From positions 248,001 through 312,000 of the forward strand of contig NZ_JBAPLU010000003.1 of assembly GCF_037083825.1 (NCBI RefSeq): DNA of 64,000 nt, written 5' to 3'. The notes under the pieces are model-generated. The model did no database searches. It saw nothing but the letters and a program-made list of their open reading frames with translations, and was not told the origin of the DNA. This document shows positions 7,403 to 14,379 of this stretch, piece after piece (positions within the stretch are counted from its first letter, which is position 1; every line of letters begins with the position of its first letter). The position numbers and the translations under genes were made by a program. This DNA is from Klenkia sesuvii. Lineage in GTDB: Bacteria; Actinomycetota; Actinomycetes; Mycobacteriales; Geodermatophilaceae.

Positions 7403-8547
7403 AGCGCACTCCCCCGGGCCACCAGCAGCGGGACGGCGAGCTCGGTGGCGGTCAGCGAGCCGTGGTAGGCCGCCAGCATCGAGGGGACCTTCTCCTGCCG
7501 AGTCGCCACCAGCGCCCAGGTGCCCCGGGCGAGGGCGACGACGTCGCCGATGCGGGCGACGACGGCGTCGTCCACCGGACCGAACACGCCGCTGGCCACG
7601 GCCTCGTCGCGGCTGACCACCCAGGCGCGGTCGCCCAGCTCGGCCCGCCAGGCGGTGAGGACGTCGGCCTCGGCCCCGGGGACGGCGTGGACGTAGCGGG
7701 CGCGCGGCTCCCCGGCCAGCAGCCGCACCCCGGCGGTCAGGGTCGGGGTGGCGTCGACGTCGAGGCGGGTGTCGGCCGGGACGTCGAGCATGCCGTGGTC
7801 GGCGGTGACCACGAGGGCGGCGTCGGGGGGCAGCGCGTCGAGGACCTGCGCCACGAGCAGGTCGACGTGGGCCAGCTGCTGGCGCCAGCTCGGGGAGTCC
7901 ACGCCGCGGACGTGGCCGGTGAGGTCCAGCTCGGCGTGGTACCCGTACACCAGGGCGCGCCGGTCGGCGGCGAGGGAGCGGGTGAGACCGGCCGCGAGGT
8001 CACCCGGGCTGACCGCGGGGGCGTAGCGCGCGCCGCGGTAGGCCGCCCGGGTGAGACCGGACGTGGCGTAGGCGTAGGGACCCACCACGGTGCTCGGGAC
8101 GTCCGCGGCCGCCACCCGCTGGAACACCGTGGACCGGGCCTGCCAGGTGACCGGGTCGGGGTCGTCGGTCCACTGCGTGTGGGTGATCGGTCGGTCGGCG
8201 CCGGGCACGTCGGTGACGAAGCCCAGCACGCCGTGGCTGCCCGGCGGCAGCCCGGTGCCGAGGCTGGTGAGGCTGACCGGGGTGGTGCTGGGGCAGGGCG
8301 CCTGCAGGTCGCCGACCGGGGTGGCCAGGCCGGCGAGGACCGGGGCGGTCGCGGCGTGGGCCCGCACCAGGTCGGCGCCGAGTCCGTCGACGAGCAGCAC
8401 CGCGACGCGGCGGGCGTCCCCGAGGACCTGCGCCAGCCCGAGCGGGTCGGGACCGGGCACGCCGAGGGCGGCGGCCACCGACGGCAGCACGTCGACGAGG
8501 GTGCGCGCGCCGTACTCGGGGCGGTGCAGGTCGGCGGGCAGCGTCAC
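7399..8547 (-). CDS. Alkaline-phosphatase superfamily nucleotide pyrophosphatase/phosphodiesterase
   Basis: 382 aa. Metal-binding Asp in VAVLLVDGLGADL, nucleophile region CPSTTPVSLTSLGTG with the family Thr, and late metal ligands in ELDLTGHVRG and VTADHGMLDVP match the NPP/type I phosphodiesterase fold. No signal peptide or membrane segment is seen, so it probably acts in the cytoplasm on a phosphodiester or nucleotide substrate. GTG 8547 overlaps the stop of the methyltransferase gene; translation is coupled in both directions of this operon. Confidence 0.88.
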   Translation of the reverse strand: MTLPADLHRPEYGARTLVDVLPSVAAALGVPGPDPLGLAQVLGDARRVAVLLVDGLGADLVRAHAATAPVLAGLATPVGDLQAPCPSTTPVSLTSLGTGLPPGSHGVLGFVTDVPGADRPITHTQWTDDPDPVTWQARSTVFQRVAAADVPSTVVGPYAYATSGLTRAAYRGARYAPAVSPGDLAAGLTRSLAADRRALVYGYHAELDLTGHVRGVDSPSWRQQLAHVDLLVAQVLDALPPDAALVVTADHGMLDVPADTRLDVDATPTLTAGVRLLAGEPRARYVHAVPGAEADVLTAWRAELGDRAWVVSRDEAVASGVFGPVDDAVVARIGDVVALARGTWALVATRQEKVPSMLAAYHGSLTATELAVPLLVARGSAL

Positions 8548-9311
8548 GGCTGCCCGGCGGTGCGGGTGGCGACGACGTGCAGCCCGGTCGCGACGTCGCG
8601 GTAGGGCGACGTGCCGGCCAGGTCCAGCTCGAGGCGGCGCAACGCCGCCGGGTCGGCCCCCGAGGTGGCCTCGAGCAGGTCGGCGACGACGGACACCCCC
8701 CGCCAGCCACTGGCCGTGCAACCGGCCGCGCGGACCAGGCCGAGCAGCTCGTCGGGGTCGAACCGGCGCCGGGCGGGTCGGGTGCGGGACCGGGACGGTG
8801 CGGGGTCCTGGTCACCGAGCAGGGCGCGGGCCTCGACGGGGTGGCCACCCAGCGCCCGCGCGAGGACGGCCCCGGCCCGGTTGGCCGCGATGACGCTGAC
8901 GTGCCCGCCGGGACGGGTGACCGCGGCGATGCCGGCGAGGGTGGCCGCCGGGTCGTCGACCACCTCGAGGAGGGCGTGGACGAGCACCAGGTCGTACCCG
9001 CCGCCGGGGGCGGGGACGTCACCGAGCTGGTCGGCGTCGCCCTGCACGCCCCGGACCCGCTCGGCGACGCCGGCCAGGTCGGCCCGGCGGCGCAGGGTGG
9101 CGAGCGCGTCGGCGGAGGTGTCGACGACGGTGACGGTGTGGCCGAGCTGGGCCAGCGGGACGGCGAACACCCCGGCGCCGCCGCCGACGTCGAGCACCTG
9201 CAGCGGGGCGCCCCCCACCAGCGGGTCGAGGGCGGCCCAGGCGGCGGCGGTGCGGACCGGGGGCTCGGTGCTCCCGGTCGAGCCGGGCGACGGGTTCTCG
9301 GACTGCGGCAC
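8544..9311 (-). CDS. Class I SAM-dependent methyltransferase (SmtA/CmoM-like)
   Basis: 255 aa. Motif I LDVGGGAGVFAVPLA, acidic strand VVDTSADAL and motif IV YDLVLVHALLEVVDD are clear. The arrangement resembles SmtA/CmoM-type methyltransferases, some of which modify tRNA wobble uridine derivatives, but the substrate cannot be read from sequence. GTG 9311 is preceded by TAGGGT with a 7-nt gap, so it is probably a leaderless operon head; no Shine-Dalgarno sequence is present. Confidence 0.82.
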   Translation of the reverse strand: MPQSENPSPGSTGSTEPPVRTAAAWAALDPLVGGAPLQVLDVGGGAGVFAVPLAQLGHTVTVVDTSADALATLRRRADLAGVAERVRGVQGDADQLGDVPAPGGGYDLVLVHALLEVVDDPAATLAGIAAVTRPGGHVSVIAANRAGAVLARALGGHPVEARALLGDQDPAPSRSRTRPARRRFDPDELLGLVRAAGCTASGWRGVSVVADLLEATSGADPAALRRLELDLAGTSPYRDVATGLHVVATRTAGQP

Positions 9312-9318
9312 CCTGGCG

Positions 9319-9324
9319 ACCCTA
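9319..9324 (-). promoter_or_regulatory. -10 box of the leaderless methyltransferase operon
   Basis: TAGGGT on the minus strand, 7 nt from GTG 9311. The same box and spacing recur before the genes starting at 42369 and 63165. Confidence 0.65.
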
Positions 9325-9376
9325 GACGGCGCCGGGGCCGGGGGCGACGACACCGCTCCCCGCCCCGGCGCCGGCG

Positions 9377-10138
9377 TCAGCGCCGCCGGGTGGCGCGCAG
9401 CACCGCGTCCCGGACGGTCATGAGCTGGCCGTCGGGTCCCGGCGGGAACACGGCGTCGCGGGTGGGGTCGGTGGCGCTGACCTCCCAGGAGTCGTCCAGG
9501 TCGAGCCCGGCGGCCATCTCGGCGGCGGTGGCGAACAGGTCGGCGGTGAACGGCGTGCCCTCGCCGGCGTGGCTGTCGGCGTGGTGGGCAGTGATCAGCA
9601 GGGTGCCGCCGGGGGCGACCGCGGCGGCCAGCTTGCGGTGGAAGGCCACCAGCTCGTGCCGGGGGAACTGCACGAAGGACACGGTGACCAGGTCGTAGGC
9701 CGCCGGCGCCGGGGTCCAGTCGCTGCGGCCGTCGGCGTGTTCCCAGGTGATGGCGTGGGCCACCCCGGCGGCCTCGGCGGCCTGCCGGGCCCGCTCGAGG
9801 CCGACCGGCGAGACGTCGGTGGCGGTGACCTGCCAGCCCCGGGCGGCCAGCCACAGGGCATCGCCACCCTCACCGCAGCCCACGTCGAGCGCGCGCCCGG
9901 GCGTCAGGTCGGTGGCGGTCTCGACCAGGCGCTGGTTGGCGTTGCCGGACCAGATGGGGCGTTCGCGGTAGCGGTCGTCCCAGAAGCTCTCGGTGAACCA
10001 CAGGGCGGGGTCGGTCTCGGACCAGGCGTTGCGCTGGTCGCCCCCGCCGTGCTGGTGCCCGTGCTGGTGCTCCTGCTCGGGGTCGTTCGGGTGCTGGTGG
10101 TCGCTGCCGTGGTCGTGCGCAGTGTGCGGGGTGGCCAT
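9377..10138 (-). CDS. TehB-like SAM methyltransferase with a His-rich N-terminus
   Basis: 253 aa. The first 35 residues contain ten His (HDHGSDHQH and QEHQHGHQHGGG), then a standard methyltransferase begins with WFTESFWDDRY and the SAM loop RALDVGCGEGGDALWLA. The fold resembles TehB/thiopurine-type methyltransferases. The His/Gln/Gly/Asp tail is not part of the family domain and looks able to bind Zn, Ni or Cu. CAGGGT lies 6 nt before ATG 10138, so it may be leaderless. A role in metal or metalloid methylation or sensing is a guess from the tail alone. Confidence 0.82.
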   Translation of the reverse strand: MATPHTAHDHGSDHQHPNDPEQEHQHGHQHGGGDQRNAWSETDPALWFTESFWDDRYRERPIWSGNANQRLVETATDLTPGRALDVGCGEGGDALWLAARGWQVTATDVSPVGLERARQAAEAAGVAHAITWEHADGRSDWTPAPAAYDLVTVSFVQFPRHELVAFHRKLAAAVAPGGTLLITAHHADSHAGEGTPFTADLFATAAEMAAGLDLDDSWEVSATDPTRDAVFPPGPDGQLMTVRDAVLRATRRR

Positions 10139-10226
10139 GCGACGACCCTGCGCGGCGGCGGCACCGGGGGCAAGGAACGGTGCCGGATCGGCAACGTCGG
10201 AGGACCGTCGTCGGCCCGGTCGTCGT

Positions 10227-10760
10227 TCACGGCCGGCGGAGCGGCATCACCGGCGCCGCCGGGCGCGCCACGGGTGGACCCGACGACGACCCGGGCAGCC
10301 CCGGACCGGGCCCTGCGTCTGCGCGAGGGGTCGCCTCCCCCGCCGACCGCCCCAGGGCGACCTCGACGACGGCCAGGAAGGCCCCCGCGTCGCGGACCAG
10401 GTCGTCGGCCTCCCGCTCGGTGACCGCGGAGGACAACCCGGCCTCGGCGGCCGCCCGCTTGGCGGCGCCGGCGGCGAAGAAGGCCGCCCACTCCCCCAGC
10501 TCGGGGGCCACCTGGCCGATGAGCACCCAGGCGCTGCGGGGGCGGCGACGCCCCGGCTCGGGCCGGGTGCGCGCGGCCAGCACCGCGGCGGCCCCGCGCA
10601 GCGCGGCCAGGTGGGCGGTGGCGTAACGCCATCCTGCGTCGGGCGTGGCCTGGGCCTCCGCCAGCCCCCGGTGGGCCTGGCCGAGCAGCTGGGCCGCGGC
10701 CGGCGGCAGCGGCGGGGTGAGAGCGAGCTGACTGGGCGAGAGGACCCGGACCGCGCCCAT
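10227..10760 (-). CDS. SAV_6107-type HEPN domain protein
   Basis: 177 aa, mostly helical, with AHRGLAEAQATPDAGWRYA and TAHLAALRGAAAVLAART characteristic of the SAV_6107 HEPN-like family, then a Pro/Gly-rich disordered tail. In many actinobacteria this family sits beside DUF6504 and the mutasome genes imuB/dnaE2 (from memory). Here its ATG overlaps the DUF6504 stop (TGATG), and the pair is headed by a perfect LexA box, supporting a DNA-damage-induced role. No imuB or dnaE2 is in this window. Confidence 0.82.
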   Translation of the reverse strand: MGAVRVLSPSQLALTPPLPPAAAQLLGQAHRGLAEAQATPDAGWRYATAHLAALRGAAAVLAARTRPEPGRRRPRSAWVLIGQVAPELGEWAAFFAAGAAKRAAAEAGLSSAVTEREADDLVRDAGAFLAVVEVALGRSAGEATPRADAGPGPGLPGSSSGPPVARPAAPVMPLRRP

Positions 10761-11026
10761 CAGTCGTGCACCCGCACGAGCGTCCAGCGGTCGTCGAACG
10801 GCTCCCACGCGAGGTCGAACACCCCTGCGAACGTGGTGCGCGACCGGCCGGCCCGGACCGCCTCGACCCGCCACACCTGGCGGTCGACCTCGGCCCGGTG
10901 CTCGACCAGCTGGCCGACCTCGTACCGCCCCTGCCCCCGCCAGAACCGCACCGGCCCAGCCGTGCCCCGCTCGACCAGCACCTCCTCCACCGTGCAACCC
11001 CCTGCACCGACCAGCACCTGGTTCAT
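10760..11026 (-). CDS. DUF6504 family protein, SOS-controlled
   Basis: 88 aa beginning MNQVLVGAGG; the core has VRFWRGQGRYEVGQLVEHR and WEPFDDRWTLVRVHD, typical of DUF6504. The start at ATG 11026 is preceded by GGGGGAGG and, 29 bp further upstream, a perfect SOS box; an earlier in-frame ATG at 11089 would put the LexA box inside the gene and was rejected. Likely an accessory factor of translesion synthesis, by neighbourhood in other actinobacteria (imuB-dnaE2 loci). Biochemical role unknown. Confidence 0.82.
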   Translation of the reverse strand: MNQVLVGAGGCTVEEVLVERGTAGPVRFWRGQGRYEVGQLVEHRAEVDRQVWRVEAVRAGRSRTTFAGVFDLAWEPFDDRWTLVRVHD

Positions 11027-11055
11027 CGCAGCCACCGCCTCCCCCAACGACCAGT

Positions 11056-11071
11056 TCGAACGCGCGTTCGA
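11056..11071 (-). promoter_or_regulatory. LexA (SOS) box upstream of DUF6504
   Basis: TCGAACGCGCGTTCGA, a perfect TCGAAC-N4-GTTCGA box 29 bp before ATG 11026. A second, degraded site (TCGAACACGTGTTCCC, 11117-11132) lies 45 bp further upstream. Confidence 0.92.
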
Positions 11072-11355
11072 ACACGACGAGAACACCATGTCCGCACCCG
11101 GCCGTCAAGCCGGGGCTCGAACACGTGTTCCCCCGGACGGAGGGAGCACACCACGGCCCACCGACACTTCCGTCGATGGCCGGCGGTGGGCACCGCGCAC
11201 GGGCCGTCGTCTGGGTGCGCGCGGTGGTGTCGATGGGCTGCTTCGCCCTGCTGCTGCACAGTGTTCGGGTCGACCGCACCGAGCGCCGGCGCGTCCGGGC
11301 CTTCATCCCGATGTTCGTGGCCAGCCGGCGCTGGCCAGCCCGTTCATCCGTCGGC
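11072..11355. other. Intergenic stretch without a supported gene
   Basis: About 285 bp between the LexA box and the end of the next minus-strand gene. It holds the degenerate second SOS-like site at 11117-11132. An open plus-strand frame here has no stop before running through the next gene, so I do not call it. Confidence 0.6.
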
Positions 11356-11964
11356 TCAGGCCCGGGGTCCGCTGAACCAGCTGTCCGCAGGGAGGTCGAG
11401 CTCGGGCTCGGCGAGGCCCGGGTCGGCCTCCTCGGGGACCCAGGGCCAGAGCTCCCGGACGTCGGGCACTGCGGCGGCGAAGGCCCCGCCGTCGAGCTCC
11501 GTACGTGTCTCCGCGACGCCCAGGCCCGGGGCGAGGACGACGACGGTCAGCGGCCCGGGGGGCGGCACCGGGTTCAGCCAGTAGGACTGGTGCACGCTGC
11601 GGTTGCCACCGCTCCCGCCCCGACCGTGCAGCACCACGTCCCCCTCGCCGTGCAGGGTGCCCCGGCGCCCGTCGGCGAACTCGATGCCGAGCAGCAGGCC
11701 CCGCCCCCGGCGGCCGCCGAACACGTGCTCGTGCAGCGCGTCGATCGACGTGCGCGCGGTGATCACGAGGTCGAAGGCGACCCCGGTGGAGTAGACCTGG
11801 GCCCCGACCCAGCTGATGGCGACGTCGTCGGTGCGGGCCAGCAGTCCGACCGACGGCACCCCAGCCGGGACCTCGTTGTCCGGGGGCTCCCAGCTCGGCG
11901 GCTGCCGGACGGCCGACCCGGCGTCGTCGTCGCCGTCCCGGGCACTGGAGGTGTGCGACTGCAT
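11356..11964 (-). CDS. Conserved-looking hypothetical protein
   Basis: 202 aa of unknown function. No signal peptide or membrane segment. It starts with a disordered Ser/Asp-rich segment, then a beta-rich body with VAISWVGAQVYSTGVAFDLVI, a Gly/Arg-rich stretch FGGRRGRGLLLGIEF, and a C-terminal Trp-containing segment LWPWVPEEADP. CAGACT lies 6 nt before ATG 11964, a possible leaderless promoter. Codon usage matches its neighbours. I do not recognise the family. Confidence 0.7.
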   Translation of the reverse strand: MQSHTSSARDGDDDAGSAVRQPPSWEPPDNEVPAGVPSVGLLARTDDVAISWVGAQVYSTGVAFDLVITARTSIDALHEHVFGGRRGRGLLLGIEFADGRRGTLHGEGDVVLHGRGGSGGNRSVHQSYWLNPVPPPGPLTVVVLAPGLGVAETRTELDGGAFAAAVPDVRELWPWVPEEADPGLAEPELDLPADSWFSGPRA

Positions 11965-11994
11965 GGGGCGAGTCTGCCCGACCGCGGCCGAGGG

Positions 11995-13188
11995 TCAACG
12001 GCGCCGGCCGGCCCGGGCCGCGAAGGCGTCGAGCGCATCGAGCACCTCGCGGGCCTGCCACATGCGGTTGCGGCGCCGGCCGGTGAACTCGCTGACGACG
12101 CCGGCCGCCTCGAGGGGGGCGATGGCCCGAGGGACGTTCTGCGCGGGCACGCCGAGCTCGCGCACGACCGCCGCGGCGTCGACCACCGGCTGGCGGACCA
12201 GCAGGTCGGCCAGCCGCCACGCGGTGGCGTCCGAGCGCGCCCGGACGACGTCGCCCCAGCCCGCCCGCACGGCGCGCAGCTGCTCGACCAGCTCGGTGGC
12301 GTTCGTGATGGCGGCCAGGGTGCCCCGGGTGAACGCCCCGACGACGGGGTCGAGGTCGCCCTGCCGGTAGGCGGTCAGCGCGTCGAAGTAGCCCGCGACG
12401 TCGACGAGCAGGCCGGCCGACACCGGGACCGTCACCGCCCGCGTGACGCCGTGGTGGCGGAGCAGGCAGTGCACCAGCGCGCGGCCGGTGCGGCCGTTGC
12501 CGTCGGGGAACGGGTGGATGGTCTCGAACTGCGCGTGCGCCACGGCCGCCAGCACCAGCGGCGCGAGGTCGGTGCGCACGGCGAACTGGGTGAGGTCGGC
12601 GACCAGGTCGGGGACGTCGGCGGCGACCGGGGCGACGTACTCGGCCTCGTGCGGGCCGTAGGAGGTGCCGCCGACCCATACCTGCTCGCTGCGCCACCGG
12701 CCGGCGATCGCCGGCTCCGTGTCGTGCAGCAAGGCGTGGTGCATGGCCAGCACGGCCGCCGGGCTGGGCGCGTCGGCGAGGTCGAGCGCGGCCTGCATCG
12801 CGGCGACGTTCCCCACCACGGCCTCGGCGTTGCGCGTCGAGGGCGAGCCGAGCTCGGCGACGGCGATCGCGCGGGCCCCCGAGGTCAGCTGCTCGATGCG
12901 TGAGGAGGACGCCGACTCGGTGCGCAGCAGCACCGCGGCGAACGGGGCCACCTCGGCACCCATGCGGGTGTCGAAGCGGGCGATCTCCGCGGCAGCGTCC
13001 TCCGCGCCCCGCAGCACGTCGCGGGACACCTGCGGCGTGCGCCCGTTGATGGTCGGCACGACCGCGGCGCGGTAGGGGCCGGCGTGCCGGAGCCGGACGG
13101 CACGGGGCACCACGTCGTCGGGCAACCCAGGGCGCCACGGCACCTCACGGCTCCCGAGCGCGGGCCACCCCTCCCCATCTGCGAACAC
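11995..13188 (-). CDS. Fic family AMP-transferase with C-terminal winged helix
   Basis: 397 aa. The Fic motif HPFPDGNGRTGR occupies about residues 225-236, with catalytic His and the nucleotide-binding DGNGR loop. An N-terminal inhibitory-helix-like segment SSSRIEQL (about 94-101) fits the S/TxxxE pattern of self-inhibited Fic proteins, with Q where G/N is usual. The C-terminus (residue 320 on) looks like a winged helix ending in RRRNRMWQAREV. GTG 13188 was chosen because TACGAT lies 6 nt upstream; an earlier GTG at 13239 would swallow the promoter. Probably transfers AMP to a protein target; target unknown. TGCGAA repeats around the promoter suggest autoregulation. Confidence 0.88.
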   Translation of the reverse strand: MFADGEGWPALGSREVPWRPGLPDDVVPRAVRLRHAGPYRAAVVPTINGRTPQVSRDVLRGAEDAAAEIARFDTRMGAEVAPFAAVLLRTESASSSRIEQLTSGARAIAVAELGSPSTRNAEAVVGNVAAMQAALDLADAPSPAAVLAMHHALLHDTEPAIAGRWRSEQVWVGGTSYGPHEAEYVAPVAADVPDLVADLTQFAVRTDLAPLVLAAVAHAQFETIHPFPDGNGRTGRALVHCLLRHHGVTRAVTVPVSAGLLVDVAGYFDALTAYRQGDLDPVVGAFTRGTLAAITNATELVEQLRAVRAGWGDVVRARSDATAWRLADLLVRQPVVDAAAVVRELGVPAQNVPRAIAPLEAAGVVSEFTGRRRNRMWQAREVLDALDAFAARAGRRR

Positions 13189-13227
13189 CCGCCCATCGTA
13201 TTCGCAGTTGCCGCCGAAGTGCGAACA
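13180..13227 (-). promoter_or_regulatory. Fic promoter with three TGCGAA elements
   Basis: On the plus strand TGCGAACA occurs at 13180-13187 and 13220-13227, and its inverse TTCGCA at 13201-13206. The minus-strand -10 box TACGAT (13195-13200) lies between them, 6 nt from GTG 13188. The spacing fits repressor sites flanking and overlapping the promoter. Confidence 0.6.
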
Positions 13228-13273
13228 AGAGGTGGGCACTGGCGCACGTCGGTGATGGTGCGACGATCACGTC

Positions 13274-13756
13274 GTGACGTCGACCGAGCACCCGATGGTG
13301 GCCCACGTGCAGCGCGTCCTGCGGGACGCGGGGGCGACCGGTGAGGTGCAGCACCTGACCGAGAGCGCCCGCACCGCGCAGCAGGCCGCCGACGCCCTCG
13401 GGGTCGAGGTGGGGGCCATCGCCAGCAGCCTGGTGTTCGAGGTCGACGGGAACCCGGTGCTGGTGCTCACCAGCGGCGCGCACCGCGTCGACACCGCCAA
13501 GGTGGCCGCGCTGCTCGGCGTCCCGGAGCTCACCAAGGCGAGCGCCGCCTTCGTGCGCGAGCACACCGGGCAGGCCATCGGCGGGGTCGCGCCGGTCGGG
13601 CACCCCGAGCCGATCGGCACCGTGGTCGACATCACCCTGGCCCGGCACCCGCAGGTGTGGGCCGCCGCCGGGCACCCGCACACCGTCTTCCCGACGACCT
13701 ACGACGAGCTGCTGCGCATCACCGCCGGCACCGCGGCCGAGGTCGATGCGGGCTGA
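13274..13756 (+). CDS. YbaK/EbsC-family aminoacyl-tRNA deacylase
   Basis: 160 aa. The YbaK fold is recognised from GVEVGAIASSLVF, the THR/Lys-containing TKASAAFVREHTG and GGVAPVGHPEPI, which line the editing pocket that hydrolyses mischarged tRNA (Cys-tRNAPro, Ala-tRNAPro types). GTG 13274 follows GACGAT with a 6-nt gap, so it may be leaderless. It is divergent from the Fic gene with about 85 bp between starts. Exact tRNA specificity cannot be assigned. Confidence 0.88.
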   Translation: MTSTEHPMVAHVQRVLRDAGATGEVQHLTESARTAQQAADALGVEVGAIASSLVFEVDGNPVLVLTSGAHRVDTAKVAALLGVPELTKASAAFVREHTGQAIGGVAPVGHPEPIGTVVDITLARHPQVWAAAGHPHTVFPTTYDELLRITAGTAAEVDAG

Positions 13757-13812
13757 CGCCGGCTGACCGGATGGGCGCACCGGTGGGAGGATCACCCCAT
13801 GGAGCGCGCCGC

Positions 13813-14379
13813 ATGAGTGCACCGACCACCCGGGTGACCGAGCTGCCCACCGCGTGGATGCGCGAGCACCTGCACGAGGCGCTCGCGATCTACGGCCGCG
13901 CCATGGGGTACGGAGAGTCGGTCGTGGCCGGCCGGTACGGCTACGCCGTCCAGCACACCGACCGCCCCGGGTTCCGCGCCGTCGGGGCCTTCGCCGGCGG
14001 GCCGGACGGCGAGCACCTGGTCGGGTTCGGCTACGGCTACCTGGTGGCACCCGGGCAGTGGTGGCACGACCAGGTCAAGCACGCCCTGGACCGGCGCACG
14101 GCCAAGCGCTGGCTGCCCGGCGGGTTCGAGGTCTGCGAACTGCACGTCGACCCCGACCACCAGAGCCAGGGCCTGGGTCGGCAGCTGCTGCACGCCCTGG
14201 TGCGCGACCTGCCGCACCCGGCCGCCCTGCTGTCCACACCCGACGCCGACACCAAGGCCTTCCGGCTCTACCGGGCCGACGGCTTCGTCGACCTGGCCCG
14301 CAACCACCACTTCCCCGGCGACGCCCGTCCCTTCGCCATCCTCGGCGCCCGCTTGCCGATCGGGTCCCCGGCCACGTGA
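13813..14379 (+). CDS. GNAT family N-acetyltransferase
   Basis: 188 aa. The acetyl-CoA loop region CELHVDPDHQSQGLGRQLLHAL (read as ELHVDP then QGLGRQ) and C-terminal RLYRADGFVDLARNHHFPG are typical GNAT motifs. GGAG at 13801 is 8 nt before ATG 13813. A 5-codon upstream frame (ATG 13799, MERAA) with its own GGGAGG overlaps the start as ATGA, which may couple translation. Its stop overlaps the following oxidoreductase GTG. Substrate unknown; the link to the carotenoid operon may be only positional. Confidence 0.82.
   Translation: MSAPTTRVTELPTAWMREHLHEALAIYGRAMGYGESVVAGRYGYAVQHTDRPGFRAVGAFAGGPDGEHLVGFGYGYLVAPGQWWHDQVKHALDRRTAKRWLPGGFEVCELHVDPDHQSQGLGRQLLHALVRDLPHPAALLSTPDADTKAFRLYRADGFVDLARNHHFPGDARPFAILGARLPIGSPAT

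Noticed and set aside
11134..11355. Possible SOS-induced small membrane protein on the plus strand
   Set aside because: There is a GGAGGG and a hydrophobic stretch, but the frame has no stop until far inside the next gene and no resemblance to known division inhibitors that I can support.
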